From Candidatus Stahliibacteriota bacterium (GTDB lineage: Bacteria; Hydrothermota; Tepidihabitantia; B3-TA06): DNA of 64,000 nt. Location of the stretch: positions 1 through 64,000 of the forward strand of contig SOJW01000056.1 of assembly GCA_004375895.1 (NCBI GenBank), written 5' to 3'. Below, in pieces: positions 50,757 to 60,933 of the stretch. A program made the translations under genes and the position numbers. The notes beneath the pieces are model-generated. The model ran no database searches, had not been told where the DNA came from, and saw only the letters and a program-made list of their open reading frames with translations. Every line of letters starts with the position of its first letter. The first letter of the stretch is position 1.

Positions 50757-53700
50757 ATGATTAAACGAATCACCCTTTTAGGGCTTCTGGCCTCGGCGGT
50801 GCTCTTTGCAACACGAATAAAAGTACCGGTGCAGCCTTACCAATCCAGGTTGGATGATCCTTATTATAAAAGTTTGCTGTATCGTTCAGCCACCACCCCT
50901 ACACGGGTTAATACCGCAGCACGAAAGTATCTTCAGTCTATGGCAGGTATTCCGGTTCCCGGGACCTTACGGGTGCTTGCCATAAGGGTTGAGTTTCCCG
51001 CTGACGACGATCCCTTCACCTGGGGCAACGGGAAGATGGACCTTCGCGGCTTCGGCTCACCATCCGACGGGCTTTACTACGATCCGCCGCACGATAGGAC
51101 CTACTTCGAGAACCAGATGGAGGGGCTGCGGAATTTTTATCTCTTGAACTCCAGAGGACGTCTGGTGATCACCTATGACGTTTATCCAAAAGACCCGTTC
51201 CGGTGCTACCAGGTTCCGCACAAGATGACCTACTACGGCGATACAAGCAATCTGGATCGCGGACTTACCCTTTTCATGCGCGACGCGTTGCTGGCTGCTG
51301 CAGAAGACCCTGAGATAGATTTCTCCAGATATCAATATCCGGGTTTTGATATGATTATCATCTTTCATGCGGGAAGCACCATCCAATCCTCATACTGGTT
51401 CGGCTATACCTCAGACCTTGCCTCAGCTACGATAACACCTGGAGCACTTGAGGCCTATACGGGTCTGCCTTACGTGGAAGTCAATGGCGTTCCTATCTCC
51501 ACCGCGTCAATCGTTCCTGAGAGCCCGCGCGTTGAAGGGGTGATGACCGGTCTGCCCGGCCTGCATTATCACGAATTTGCCCATCTCCTGGGCGGATACG
51601 ATCTCTACGACGTTTCAGGTTACACCCAGGGTGTGGGCGCATGGTCGCTGATGGGTGGCGGTGGTTGGCTCGGCTACCCTGCAGGACAGATACCTTCGAT
51701 GCACGATGCGTTCCACCGCTACTGGTTCGGCTGGGAAGACCCTATTGTAGTCACCCAGGACACTACTATCTCCCTTTACTCCGCCGAGTTCGACACCCTG
51801 TTTATACCGGACTGGGAAGCCAAAGAAAGACCTACGCTTATACAAGTTCCTATACGCTACGATGAGAAGGGGAATCCTAAGGAGTATTTTTTGATCGAGA
51901 ACCGCCAGACCGACGTTAAAGCGGTGGATACGGTCGAGGTGGACGTTAAGGGCGGTGTGCCTGTATGGGTGGTGGAGGGCGAGTACGACGCGTTTCAGCC
52001 CGGCTCAGGGCTAATCATCTGGCACGTTGACGAGGACGTGGTGGACGAGTGGGGAGACTACAACTACGTTAACGCCTGGACCGCCTTCGGCAAGCACAAC
52101 GCTGTGGATATGGAGGAGGCGGACGGTATCCAGGACTACGAGCTTATGTACTACGAGAGCTCGGGTTCTTACGCCACCCAGGGCTCCGAGTTTGACCCCT
52201 TCTTTGCAGATGGCGGCAACGCGGAGTTCGGCCCTGCGACTAATCCTTCGACTGATGGTTACTACGGCGAGACAGGCATAACTGTTAGGGTGCTCGACCC
52301 ATCCGACACCGTGATGAGGGTCCAGATTACGTTTGAGGGCAAGCTGGGCGGCTTTCCGCAGGAGGCTTATTATCTTGATGAGATCAACTCGGTCTTTGTT
52401 GCCGATCTGGATGGTGACGGTGATAAAGAGTTGATCGCTTTTGGTGTGCCCTCCAGCTCTGGTGAGCACAGGATAGGCTTTGCCTGGCGCTCGGACGGTT
52501 CGCCCTACAATGGTTTTGAACCTATGTTCCTCAACTTTGATTACCGACTTTCTTCACCGCCGGCTCTCGGGGATGTGGACGGCGATGGCTTGCCGGAGAT
52601 TGTACTTGTAGGAGAAGTGGGCATGGTCTCGGTATATGATCCTGATTCGCTTGTAGGGGGAAGGGTTGCGGCCCTCAAGCAAGGGTTTCCGTTCCGGATG
52701 GAGGGTCGCAGCTTTGCAGCACCCATGCTTGCCGATCTTGATGGGGACACGGATCTTGAGATCCTTACGGCCGATGAGTTCGGTAAGATCTATGCCCTGA
52801 ACGTAGAGGAAGATACGGCGGCGCTACTTGAGAATTATCCTTTAGATCTTAACGAAGAGGTTAGACCCGGATTCGCTCTGGTCCAGCGCTCACCTGCCAG
52901 ATTTGCGGTTCTTGCCACCTCAGGGCGTCTTTACCTCTTTGATGCGGCAGGGAACCTCATGAAGGGTTTCCCCCTGGACTTAGGGATAGGCTCCGCTCAA
53001 AACGATGTTCCGCCCTTGGTTGCCGACATTGACGGGGACGGCGAGCGTGAGATTATCGCTTTCGTTTACGAATACAACAACTACCGCTACCTCTTGGTTT
53101 CCCAGAACGGAACCGTCAAATACCGCTCAAGCCGCAGCTTTGCCTCTCCGCTAACAACCCCAGCACTTGCCGATCTGGACGCAGATGGTCTGCCTGAGGT
53201 CTTATTCGGAGCGGCCAACGGCCTGTGGGCGCTTGACGCCAACGGTGCCGCAGTCCCGGGGTATCCTTTAGTCTTCCCTGAAACCTATCAGGTTCAGGAA
53301 CCCTACGAGTACGGCGGATACCTCTACTTTATCACTTTTGAGGAACCATTTGTGTTCCGCTCCTCGCCGGTCGTAGGGGACTTTGACGCGGACGGCGAGG
53401 CGGAGATTGCCGTAGGTTCGCCTGATCACGGGGTCTACCTTATCAAACAAGGTGCACGGAAACCTTACAAAACCCTCTACACCCGCTATCCGATAGGCAA
53501 AGCTCTGGCACTTGCTGACCTTGACGATGACGGCAAGCTGGAGGTATTGGCAGGTACTGTGGTCGATACTTTAAACAGCAAGGTTCACGTCTGGCGCACC
53601 ACAGGTTCACAGCTTTCATGGGGCGAGTGGATGCACGATGCGGCCCATACCGGTTTGCTGGAAGAGACCTTTAATGCTCTACCTGCTCCTTCGGTTTCCC

Positions 53701-53975
53701 TGTCAGAGGTCTACGTCTATCCCAACCCGGCTCGCTATCACGCGTATCTGCACGTCTTACTGGGTGATGTTGATGCCCTTAAGGTTCAGCTCGTGGATAT
53801 CTCAGGCAAGCTGATGCGAACCATAGAACCTTCGTTTGATCCAAACATGACGAACGATATTCCGCTTGATGAGCTTCTGACCGATGTCGTATCAGGGTTA
53901 TATATCGTTCGCGTTGAAGCCTCCAAGGCTGAGAAGAAAACGGTTGAGCTTTATAAACTCGGTGTGATCCGATAG
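50757..53975 (+). CDS. Secreted M6-family metalloprotease with FG-GAP repeats and type IX-like sorting domain
   Basis: A 1072-residue exported protease. Signal peptide (IKRITLLGLLASAVLFA), M6 catalytic domain with zinc motif HEFAH at 272-276 in YHEFAHLLGGYDLYD and a Met-turn region VGAWSLMGGG. About seven Ca2+-binding FG-GAP/VCBS units follow (VADLDGDGDKELIAFG, ALGDVDGDGLPEIVLVG, VADIDGDGEREIIAF, ADLDDDGKLEVLAGT). The last ~85 residues (YVYPNPARYHAYLHVLLGDV ... GLYIVRVEASKAEKKT) look like a type IX secretion C-terminal domain. Confidence 0.9.
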   Translation: MIKRITLLGLLASAVLFATRIKVPVQPYQSRLDDPYYKSLLYRSATTPTRVNTAARKYLQSMAGIPVPGTLRVLAIRVEFPADDDPFTWGNGKMDLRGFGSPSDGLYYDPPHDRTYFENQMEGLRNFYLLNSRGRLVITYDVYPKDPFRCYQVPHKMTYYGDTSNLDRGLTLFMRDALLAAAEDPEIDFSRYQYPGFDMIIIFHAGSTIQSSYWFGYTSDLASATITPGALEAYTGLPYVEVNGVPISTASIVPESPRVEGVMTGLPGLHYHEFAHLLGGYDLYDVSGYTQGVGAWSLMGGGGWLGYPAGQIPSMHDAFHRYWFGWEDPIVVTQDTTISLYSAEFDTLFIPDWEAKERPTLIQVPIRYDEKGNPKEYFLIENRQTDVKAVDTVEVDVKGGVPVWVVEGEYDAFQPGSGLIIWHVDEDVVDEWGDYNYVNAWTAFGKHNAVDMEEADGIQDYELMYYESSGSYATQGSEFDPFFADGGNAEFGPATNPSTDGYYGETGITVRVLDPSDTVMRVQITFEGKLGGFPQEAYYLDEINSVFVADLDGDGDKELIAFGVPSSSGEHRIGFAWRSDGSPYNGFEPMFLNFDYRLSSPPALGDVDGDGLPEIVLVGEVGMVSVYDPDSLVGGRVAALKQGFPFRMEGRSFAAPMLADLDGDTDLEILTADEFGKIYALNVEEDTAALLENYPLDLNEEVRPGFALVQRSPARFAVLATSGRLYLFDAAGNLMKGFPLDLGIGSAQNDVPPLVADIDGDGEREIIAFVYEYNNYRYLLVSQNGTVKYRSSRSFASPLTTPALADLDADGLPEVLFGAANGLWALDANGAAVPGYPLVFPETYQVQEPYEYGGYLYFITFEEPFVFRSSPVVGDFDADGEAEIAVGSPDHGVYLIKQGARKPYKTLYTRYPIGKALALADLDDDGKLEVLAGTVVDTLNSKVHVWRTTGSQLSWGEWMHDAAHTGLLEETFNALPAPSVSLSEVYVYPNPARYHAYLHVLLGDVDALKVQLVDISGKLMRTIEPSFDPNMTNDIPLDELLTDVVSGLYIVRVEASKAEKKTVELYKLGVIR

Positions 53976-53989
53976 AGAGAGGAGGCCAG

Positions 53990-54670
53990 ATGAGTTTCAT
54001 AATTACCCTGATCTTTATATCAGCAGATACTCCCCAGATGCCTGTTGCAAAGGATGCTTCCGAGATGGCGCTAACAACAAGAGAACTGACCCGTGCCGAA
54101 AAGCTTGCACCTTTCGCCTCCCTTTTTCTACCTGGAACAGGTGAGCTTATTCGGGGCTACAGGCTTAAAGGTGAGCTGTTTTTGTGTGGCGATGGTCTGG
54201 CAATTGCAGGTGCGGCCGGTTTCGGATGGGACGCTTTCAACAAAGGCCAGGCCGCTATAGGGATGGCGGTGATGAATGCTGATGCCAATCCTTCCAACCG
54301 TTCCCGAATCTACCTTGCTGCTATGGAGAAGTATTTCTCCTCAGATGACTACAATCTCAACGTGGCCAGGGAGGCTCGTGATCTTTATCCCGACGACCTT
54401 GCCGCGCAACAGGACTACATTGCTGCTAACAGCTTTACAGGCGGAGATGCCTGGATGTGGCGTTCGGATTCCTTGATGATGGGGTATTTCAACCAGAGGA
54501 TCCGGATGCGCCGGGCACAGCAGACCTCTACTGTGTTTATTGGTGTGATGTTGCTTACACGGCTTGCAAGCACTTTGGACGTTGCATTTTTCTCCCCTGT
54601 AGGCTCCAGTCGTCTGGGGATCGTTCCTCGGTTTGACACACCAGGTATTCAACTGACCTGGCGGTTCTAG
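53990..54670 (+). CDS. DUF5683-like membrane-associated protein
   Basis: A 226-residue protein. After a short hydrophobic N-terminus it has LAPFASLFLPGTGELIRGYR and KGELFLCGDGLAIAGAAGFG, matching the LPGxGQ-like start of DUF5683-type proteins, with two hydrophobic helices. A charged middle and VFIGVMLLTRLASTLDVAFF follow. Function unknown. It sits 14 bases after the protease with a GAGAGGAGG site, so the two are probably co-transcribed. Confidence 0.65.
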   Translation: MSFIITLIFISADTPQMPVAKDASEMALTTRELTRAEKLAPFASLFLPGTGELIRGYRLKGELFLCGDGLAIAGAAGFGWDAFNKGQAAIGMAVMNADANPSNRSRIYLAAMEKYFSSDDYNLNVAREARDLYPDDLAAQQDYIAANSFTGGDAWMWRSDSLMMGYFNQRIRMRRAQQTSTVFIGVMLLTRLASTLDVAFFSPVGSSRLGIVPRFDTPGIQLTWRF

Positions 54671-54673
54671 CAT

Positions 54674-56239
54674 ATGCGTATCGAGACCGACTTCCTTGTG
54701 GTCGGTTCAGGGATGGCGGGTTTGTGGTTTGCCTACCGGATCTCCAATCACGGTCGGGTGCTTGTCCTTACTAAGAAAGATGATTCCGAGTCCAACACCA
54801 ACTACGCTCAGGGAGGGATTGCTGCGGCATTGGGGTCGGATGATTCGCCTCAGCAGCATCTTGAAGATACCGTAAAAGCCGGTTACGGTCTCTGCGATCC
54901 GCAAGCGGTTCAGGTTATGGTCGGAGAGGGGCCTGCTCTTGTAAGGGAGCTACAGAAGTTGGAGATTGAGTTCTCAACAGAGGGCGGTCACCTTGAGTTG
55001 GGCATTGAGGGTGGGCATACCAGGCACAGGGTAGCCCATGTCGCCGATACCACAGGTCAGGCGGTGGAGTGGGGACTTATTAATGCGGTGCGTTCAGCCC
55101 CTAACGTGGCACTCTATGAGCACCATTTCGTTATCGACCTTTTAACTGATGAGAGCGGACGCTGCCGAGGAGTTCTAAGTTTCGACAACGAGAGCGGCAA
55201 GTTTGCAGAGATTCATGCAAGGGTGGTGATGCTTGCAACCGGTGGGCTCTGTGGGGTATATGAGCACACCACCAATCCTCCCATAGCCACCGGCGACGGT
55301 GTAGCCATGGCATGGAGAGCAGGAGCCCAGGTTGCCGACCTTGAGTTCATCCAGTTCCATCCCACCTCCCTCTTCGGCCTCAAGATTGACGGCCGCGCCT
55401 TCCTTATCTCCGAGATGGTGCGAGGCGAGGGTGGAATACTACGAACACCTGACGGCGAGCGGTTCATGTCTCGGTATCACCCGGATGAGGAGATGGCGCC
55501 GCGCAGCGTGGTGGCTCGCGCTATCTACAACGAGCTTCGAACAAGGCGGCTTGACTACGTGCTTTTGGATCTTTCGTCCATACCTAGTAAGCGCATCCTT
55601 GAGCGATTCCCGATGATCGCCGATACGTGTAAGCGCTTCGGCCTTGACATCACCCGCGAGCCTGTGCCTGTGGTGCCTGCGGCCCATTACTCTGTTGGCG
55701 GGGTAAAGACCGATCTCTGGGGAAGAACCTCCATCCCTTGTCTTTACACAGCCGGTGAATGCGCCCATACCGGGGTTCACGGCGCAAACAGGCTTGCATC
55801 CAACTCGCTGCTTGAGGCCCTGGTCTTCGCAGATCGCGCCGCACAGGCTGCCAGCAAGGAAGAGGCTCGTCTTCCCTCTTTAGATAAGATAAATCCGTTT
55901 GAACGTCAACTGCGCAGCATAGAGGACCCGTCGCTCCTTAACTCCCTTGTTTCGTCTCTGAAGCAGACGATGTGGCGGTTTGCAGGGATAGTGCGTTCCG
56001 CGAAGGAGATGGAACGGGGCCGGGCAAGGCTTGCAGAGCTCTCTCGTGAGCTAGAGGCGCTGTATCCGGCGAGAATCTTCAGTCCGGGCATCAAACAGCT
56101 CCGCAACATGCTGATCGTCGGCGATCTTATCCTTCGTTCGGCCCTTGCACGAAAGGAGTCCCGCGGCCTGCACTACGTTGAGGAGTATCCGGACACCCTT
56201 CCTGAAGCGGTCCATACGGTTCTATCCCCCAAAGATTAA
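54674..56239 (+). CDS. nadB: L-aspartate oxidase
   Basis: First enzyme of NAD synthesis from aspartate. A 521-residue FAD protein of the fumarate-reductase family: VVGSGMAGLWFAYRIS, NYAQGGIAAALGSDDSPQQH, HRVAHVADTTGQAV, ATGGLCGVYEHTTNPPIATG and ANRLASNSLLEALVFADRAA. It is closer to L-aspartate oxidase than to SdhA/FrdA in length and end. nadA and nadC are not adjacent. It starts 3 bases after the previous stop without a clear ribosome site. Confidence 0.93.
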   Translation: MRIETDFLVVGSGMAGLWFAYRISNHGRVLVLTKKDDSESNTNYAQGGIAAALGSDDSPQQHLEDTVKAGYGLCDPQAVQVMVGEGPALVRELQKLEIEFSTEGGHLELGIEGGHTRHRVAHVADTTGQAVEWGLINAVRSAPNVALYEHHFVIDLLTDESGRCRGVLSFDNESGKFAEIHARVVMLATGGLCGVYEHTTNPPIATGDGVAMAWRAGAQVADLEFIQFHPTSLFGLKIDGRAFLISEMVRGEGGILRTPDGERFMSRYHPDEEMAPRSVVARAIYNELRTRRLDYVLLDLSSIPSKRILERFPMIADTCKRFGLDITREPVPVVPAAHYSVGGVKTDLWGRTSIPCLYTAGECAHTGVHGANRLASNSLLEALVFADRAAQAASKEEARLPSLDKINPFERQLRSIEDPSLLNSLVSSLKQTMWRFAGIVRSAKEMERGRARLAELSRELEALYPARIFSPGIKQLRNMLIVGDLILRSALARKESRGLHYVEEYPDTLPEAVHTVLSPKD

Positions 56240-56242
56240 TTT

Positions 56243-56277
56243 ACCCTCACCCCAGCCCTCTCCCAAGGGGAGAGGGT
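56243..56277 (+). repeat. Family D repeat, copy 3
   Basis: ACCCTCACCCCAG then CCCTCTCCC-AAG-GGGAGAGGG; starts three bases after the nadB stop. Confidence 0.75.
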
Positions 56278-56279
56278 GT

Positions 56280-56312
56280 TGCGATCTTTTCTCCGTCAGG
56301 AGAAAAGGAGCA
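56280..56312 (-). repeat. Family A repeat, copy 9
   Basis: TGCGATC, TTTT, stem CTCC/GGAG, AAAA, GGAGCA; joined to family D copy 3, in the same pairing as at 49.6 kb but reversed. Confidence 0.85.
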
Positions 56313-56353
56313 TTAAGGGGTCCCCAAGCGAATGCAAAGCGTTCGCTTGGGGT

Positions 56354-56382
56354 AAAAAAAAAGAGGGGCCTTTCGGCCCCTC
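56354..56382 (-). terminator. Rho-independent terminator of the PKD/LVIVD lipoprotein gene
   Basis: On the minus strand GAGGGGCC-GAAA-GGCCCCTC is an 8-bp stem followed by nine T. On the plus strand only a weak T-run follows. Confidence 0.9.
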
Positions 56383-56393
56383 GAATCTTTTGA

Positions 56394-56430
56394 GGTGTGT
56401 TACGGGTTACGGGTGTGTGTTACGGGTTAC
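56394..56430 (-). repeat. Family E repeat, two units at a gene end
   Basis: GGTGTGTTACGGGTTACGGG then TGTGTGTTACGGGTTACC. Its edge contains the stop codon of the lipoprotein gene. Confidence 0.7.
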
Positions 56431-58016
56431 CATTCGATCATGTGTATGGCGTTGAACCAGTCGGCAAGTATTGCCTGGGTTACGTCACCCTCGCTCTTTA
56501 CCCAGACGTCCTTGAGGTCGTTACCTACTTCCTTTGTGCCGATTAATGTCGGATTGAAGGGATCCCGGAGATTCAGAACACGCAACCCATAGGTTCCATC
56601 AGCTAGATAACCTCTCTCGAAGGAGCAGAAGATTCCTTGAGCGTCGTTACCTCTATCTTCGTCTTTCCACGAGCCTGAGATCACGGGATTACCAGGGCTA
56701 GAAAGGTCCACTACAAGCAGACCTTCGGAAGAGATGGCTACGTAGGCGTAAGAGCCGTGGACATATACACGGTTCGCTGCATCGTTGGTGGAGGTGAGGT
56801 TTGCGTAGGTGATGGTACCAGTGCCCTGACTCCAGTTTACAGTTTCCAGCCCCGAGTGTTGTACCGCCACATAGACGTAGTTGCCGCTCACGTAAATATC
56901 TGTGGGCACGTCGTGCAAGAGAGCGGTATCTATAAGTACAGGTGGTCCGATTGGAGGGGGTACGTTGTACCAGTGCAGGATGTGTAGACCGGCTGGGGTG
57001 GTAGTCCCTATGAAGATATCGCTACCTTCCGCGTATATAGCCCTAGCTTCTCCCCCAAGAGCTGCCGTATCTACCAGGTAGAGGGAATCAGGGGCCTGGG
57101 GATTAGTAATGCCATAGAGAACGTAGCCTTCAGTGCCGAACGCCACGTGGAGTAGACTTCCTGAGATTGCCAGATCGTATGCATAAGCAGTGAGGCTGTT
57201 GTTGGGCTGTGGAATAACCGATCCGGGAACAGGTCCTGCCGGGCTTATCGTAAAGCCATAAACCCCTCGTTCCCTGGCGGCACAGAAGATGTAGTTACCG
57301 GTGTTGACAAGACGCACGCCGTGTCCTCCACCCAGGGACTGGCTTCCGCGATGATAGAAGCTCTCCGTTGTAACCTTAATCTCATTGGAGAAGGCCATAT
57401 TGTCGCTTGAGTCAACCGTCGCCACTACATAGTAGTAGTCGGTTCCCGGGTCAAGGCCCTTATCCAGGAATATCGTGTCATTGCGAGTCTTGCCTTGATC
57501 GTAACCGATACTGGCGATCACCTTGCCGTTTTCCCTGGCGTTTGCCTGTTCATCCGAGCGGTAGAGCTTGTATTCATACCAGGTGGGATAGTCACTGCGA
57601 TTCCAGACGAGTGTTACTTCGCGGGTACCTACATCTTCCTCTAGAGGAAGGAGTAACTTTACCGCCGGAATCGCCGCGTAACCCACGGGAACGATTAAGG
57701 TTGAGTCGTAGGCCACTCCTCCAAGCCCATCAGTGACGGTAACGTAGAAGCGATAATCACCAGTTTCCTCTGGTGCGGGCCAGATAAACGAGGCCTCTAT
57801 GTAGGTGGTATCTTCGTCCACCGACTCCCACTCGTAGCTTAGCTGGTTGCCGTCGGCATCATTTGCATTGCAAGTGAGCGTGGCCTCTTCGCCGGGAGCT
57901 ACTGTGCTCGGCGAAGCTGTAACGCTCACTATTTGGGGTGGATGGTTGCCACAACCTGTCAAAGCTACGAATATCACTGCAATCAAAACTGCCGAAACGA
58001 GAAAACGTTTCGCCAT
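56427..58016 (-). CDS. Lipoprotein with PKD, fibronectin-III and LVIVD propeller domains
   Basis: A 529-residue surface lipoprotein: MAKRFLVSAVLIAVIFVALT then the Cys of LTGC. Next come an Ig/PKD-like domain (VSVTASPSTVAPGEEATLTC, LSYEWESVDEDTT), an FnIII domain (YEYKLYRSDEQ, DPGTDYYYVVATVDSSD), and a propeller of LVIVD-type repeats (VHGSYAYVAISSEGLLVVDL, GYLADGTYGLRVLNLRDPFN). Likely a cell-surface binding protein. ATG 58016 has AAGGAGG. An in-frame ATG at 58037 lies 7 bases after the -10 box and would give seven extra residues. Confidence 0.85.
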   Translation of the reverse strand: MAKRFLVSAVLIAVIFVALTGCGNHPPQIVSVTASPSTVAPGEEATLTCNANDADGNQLSYEWESVDEDTTYIEASFIWPAPEETGDYRFYVTVTDGLGGVAYDSTLIVPVGYAAIPAVKLLLPLEEDVGTREVTLVWNRSDYPTWYEYKLYRSDEQANARENGKVIASIGYDQGKTRNDTIFLDKGLDPGTDYYYVVATVDSSDNMAFSNEIKVTTESFYHRGSQSLGGGHGVRLVNTGNYIFCAARERGVYGFTISPAGPVPGSVIPQPNNSLTAYAYDLAISGSLLHVAFGTEGYVLYGITNPQAPDSLYLVDTAALGGEARAIYAEGSDIFIGTTTPAGLHILHWYNVPPPIGPPVLIDTALLHDVPTDIYVSGNYVYVAVQHSGLETVNWSQGTGTITYANLTSTNDAANRVYVHGSYAYVAISSEGLLVVDLSSPGNPVISGSWKDEDRGNDAQGIFCSFERGYLADGTYGLRVLNLRDPFNPTLIGTKEVGNDLKDVWVKSEGDVTQAILADWFNAIHMIEW

Positions 58017-58044
58017 GCGACCTCCTTGTCTAATCATTATTAAA

Positions 58045-58072
58045 ATTATAAGGATTTTGCGCAATTTGTCAA
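58045..58072 (-). promoter_or_regulatory. Promoter of the PKD/LVIVD lipoprotein gene
   Basis: TTGACA, 16 bp, TATAAT: both boxes perfect. The message could be read from leaderless ATG 58037 or from ATG 58016 with its ribosome site. Confidence 0.85.
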
Positions 58073-58117
58073 CCCCCCTAGAGATAAGAAGTTATCTGTG
58101 CGTAAGTTCAGAGGAAC

Positions 58118-58145
58118 TTGACGCAGACGGCTTTCTTTTTATAAT
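58118..58145 (+). promoter_or_regulatory. Promoter of the grpE-dnaK operon
   Basis: TTGACG, 16 bp, TATAAT, nine bases before the grpE ATG. No CIRCE element is present here, so HrcA control is not indicated. Confidence 0.8.
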
Positions 58146-58154
58146 CACAAGCAG

Positions 58155-58721
58155 ATGGTAAAAAAAGGTCCCGTGTCAAAGTTAAAGGAGGAACTCCGCG
58201 CGAAAGATGCAGAAGTGGCGGATATGCGTTCCTTGGCGCTTCGCACCGCGGCGGAGTTCGATAACGCGCGCAAACGCTGGCAGCGCGAGCGTGAAGAGCT
58301 CCGAATCCAGGCTCAAGCCGAGGTGCTGGGAGCGCTAGTAGAGATATGGGATAACTTCGAGCGCGCCCTGGCGGTTGATGCCGAGGATAACGAAAAGACC
58401 TTGGAATCCTATCGCAAGGGAGTAGAGCTTATCTTCTCGCAGTTCTCGGACGCCCTTGCAAAGTATGGGTTAATGCAATATAGTTGTCTGGGCGAAGAGT
58501 TCGATCCAACAAAGGCGGAGGCCTTGGGGTATATGGAGACTTCCGAGGCGAAGCCTGGCCAGGTGGTGGAAGAGCCCAAAAAAGGTTTCATGCTGGGTGA
58601 TTACCTGCTGCGTCCTGCGCAGGTGATCGTGGCCAGAGAGGTTAAAGAAGAGAAGAAAGAAGCTGAAGCTTCAGAAGAGACCACGGGCAAACAGCGATCC
58701 CGTGAAGACAAGGAGGTTTAA
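58155..58721 (+). CDS. grpE: Nucleotide exchange factor GrpE
   Basis: Releases ADP from DnaK. A 188-residue protein with an N-terminal coiled coil (LKEELRAKDAEVADMRSLAL, TAAEFDNARKRWQRERE). The C-terminal beta domain has GEEFDPTKAEALGYMETSEA and GFMLGDYLLRPAQVIVAR. It ends in a Lys/Glu tail, six bases before dnaK. Confidence 0.94.
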   Translation: MVKKGPVSKLKEELRAKDAEVADMRSLALRTAAEFDNARKRWQREREELRIQAQAEVLGALVEIWDNFERALAVDAEDNEKTLESYRKGVELIFSQFSDALAKYGLMQYSCLGEEFDPTKAEALGYMETSEAKPGQVVEEPKKGFMLGDYLLRPAQVIVAREVKEEKKEAEASEETTGKQRSREDKEV

Positions 58722-58727
58722 GAGAAA

Positions 58728-60674
58728 ATGGCAAAGGTTATCGGTATCGATCTGGGAACCACCAACTCATGTGTAGCAGTGGTTGAGCAGGGACAGGCGG
58801 TTGTTATACCCAACCCTGAGGGTGGACGCACCACGCCGTCGGTGGTGTCCTTTGGTAAGGAAAGGCTGGTCGGCACCCTGGCCAAGCGCCAGGCGGTGCT
58901 TCATCCTGATGAGACCATCTACTCCATAAAGCGATTCATGGGCAGGCGCTACTCAGAGGTCGCCGATGAGCGCGAGAGGGTCTCCTTCAAGGTAGTTCCT
59001 GCAGATAACGGCGATGCCTGGGTTCAGGTGGATGGCCGCAAGATGGCGCCGCCAGAGCTCTCGGCGATGATTCTGCAGTATCTCAGGAAGGCGGCTGAGG
59101 CATACCTTGGAGAGCCTGTCAAGCAGGCGGTTATCTCTGTTCCAGCCTACTTCAACGACTCCCAGCGTCATGCTACCAAGGATGCGGGTAAGATTGCAGG
59201 GCTGGATGTCTTGCGAATAATCAACGAACCTACCGCTGCTGCGCTTGCCTATGGTTTAGATAAAAAGACGTCGGCAAAGGTGGCGGTCTATGACCTGGGC
59301 GGCGGGACGTTTGACATCTCGGTTATCGAGGTTGATGTAGAGGCCAAGACCATCGAGGTGCTTTCCACCAACGGAAACACCCATCTGGGCGGTGACGACT
59401 TCGACCAGCGGATCATGGACTATATCATTACCGAGTTCAAGCGCGAGCAGGGAGTTGACCTTTCAAAGGATAGTTCCGCCATTGCACGCATCAAGGAGGC
59501 GGCTGAGAAGGCGAAGGTCGAGCTTTCTTCCAGTTTAGAGACAACTATAAGCCAGCCGTTCATCGCATCCGATCCTGATAAGGGGCCATTGCATCTTGAG
59601 ATGTCTGTGACCCGCACCAAGCTTGAGTCGCTGGTGGGCGATCTGGTGGAGAGCACCTTCGGCCCGGTCAAGCAGGCGCTTACCGATGCAAAGGCAACAC
59701 CTGCCGATATCAGCGAGGTCATCCTTGTCGGCGGCCAGACCCGGATGCCCATGGTGCAGAAGCGCGTGCAGGAGTTCTTTGGCAAGGAGCCTCACAAGGG
59801 CATCAACCCTGACGAGGTGGTGGCCGTCGGTGCTGCCCATGCCGCGTTGGCGGCGTCGCCTGAAGGAGTTGCCGAGAAATCTCTGCTTCTCCTTGATGTA
59901 ACCCCGCTTTCTCTTGGCATAGAAACCCTGGGTGGCGTAATGACTACACTTATCCCACGAAATACCACCATCCCCCATGATAAGACCGAGACCTTTACCA
60001 CGGCTGAGGACAGTCAGCCTGCGGTGACCGTTCACGTGCTTCAGGGCGAGCGTCCCATGGCTCGAGACAACCGCACTCTCGGTCGTTTTGAGCTTGATGG
60101 AATCCCGCCTGCACCCCGCGGCGTGCCCCAGATTGAGGTTACCTTTGACATAGACGAGAACGGCATCCTGGATGTCTCTGCAAAGGATAAAGGCACCGCC
60201 AAGGAGCAGTCAATACGCATCACCGCCTCCTCCGGTCTTTCAGATGAGGAGAAAGAGCGCATGGTCAAGGATGCCGAAACCCACGCTGCCGAGGATCGCA
60301 AGCACCGCGAGGTGATCGATGCCCGCAACAAAGCCGACGGGTTCATCTACTCGGTAGAGAAGAGCATGCGCGAGGCCGGCGATAAGGTTGCGGAGGCCGA
60401 CCGCAAGGCCATAGAAGAAAAGATTGCCGCCCTCAAGGAGGCGATGAAGGGTGAAGACGTGGCTGCGATCAGCAAGGCCCAGGAGGAACTCCAGCAGGCT
60501 TCCTACAAGCTCTCCGAGGTTCTCTACAAACAAGCAGAACCTCAAGCCGGTGGTCCTCAAGCAGGTCCTCAACCGGAGCCCGGCCCGGAGCAGGACGAGG
60601 CACAAAAAGAAGCCGAGGACGTTCAGGCCGACTACGAGGTGATAGACGACGAAGACCCGCAACACACCTCTTAA
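58728..60674 (+). CDS. dnaK: Chaperone DnaK (Hsp70)
   Basis: A 648-residue Hsp70: [17 protein letters not shown] (phosphate 1), [17 protein letters not shown] (phosphate 2), [18 protein letters not shown] (adenosine) and the linker/substrate domain [21 protein letters not shown] Gln/Glu/Pro-rich tail ends DDEDPQHTS. It forms one system with grpE and dnaJ around it, although a 259-bp gap with a family C repeat separates dnaJ. Confidence 0.97.
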   Translation: MAKVIGIDLGTTNSCVAVVEQGQAVVIPNPEGGRTTPSVVSFGKERLVGTLAKRQAVLHPDETIYSIKRFMGRRYSEVADERERVSFKVVPADNGDAWVQVDGRKMAPPELSAMILQYLRKAAEAYLGEPVKQAVISVPAYFNDSQRHATKDAGKIAGLDVLRIINEPTAAALAYGLDKKTSAKVAVYDLGGGTFDISVIEVDVEAKTIEVLSTNGNTHLGGDDFDQRIMDYIITEFKREQGVDLSKDSSAIARIKEAAEKAKVELSSSLETTISQPFIASDPDKGPLHLEMSVTRTKLESLVGDLVESTFGPVKQALTDAKATPADISEVILVGGQTRMPMVQKRVQEFFGKEPHKGINPDEVVAVGAAHAALAASPEGVAEKSLLLLDVTPLSLGIETLGGVMTTLIPRNTTIPHDKTETFTTAEDSQPAVTVHVLQGERPMARDNRTLGRFELDGIPPAPRGVPQIEVTFDIDENGILDVSAKDKGTAKEQSIRITASSGLSDEEKERMVKDAETHAAEDRKHREVIDARNKADGFIYSVEKSMREAGDKVAEADRKAIEEKIAALKEAMKGEDVAAISKAQEELQQASYKLSEVLYKQAEPQAGGPQAGPQPEPGPEQDEAQKEAEDVQADYEVIDDEDPQHTS

Positions 60675-60800
60675 CGAGCGCTATGGGTGTAATGCTTTGA
60701 TTAATAAGATGTTGCAGTTACAGCGTGTCCGGTCGGGTGTTTCTGTCTGTTCACGGGGCGGGGTGTTCAACAAATCGAACGTCCCCTTCGGGTTCGGTAC

Positions 60801-60860
60801 TATGGAGTGCAATGACCGTGTCATTGCGATATTGCAACAACTTGGTTGTTGCACTCCAAA
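60801..60860 (+). repeat. Family C double-hairpin repeat, copy 3
   Basis: Hairpins GCAATGAC-CGT-GTCATTGC and GCAACAAC-TTG-GTTGTTGC inside TATGGAGT ... ACTCCAAA; lies between dnaK and dnaJ. Confidence 0.85.
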
Positions 60861-60933
60861 TGGCTGGGCATTTTGAGAATTCTATCGGGGGGTCCCCGCG
60901 GCTTCGCGAAGCGAAGACGTGGGGTGATCAAGG

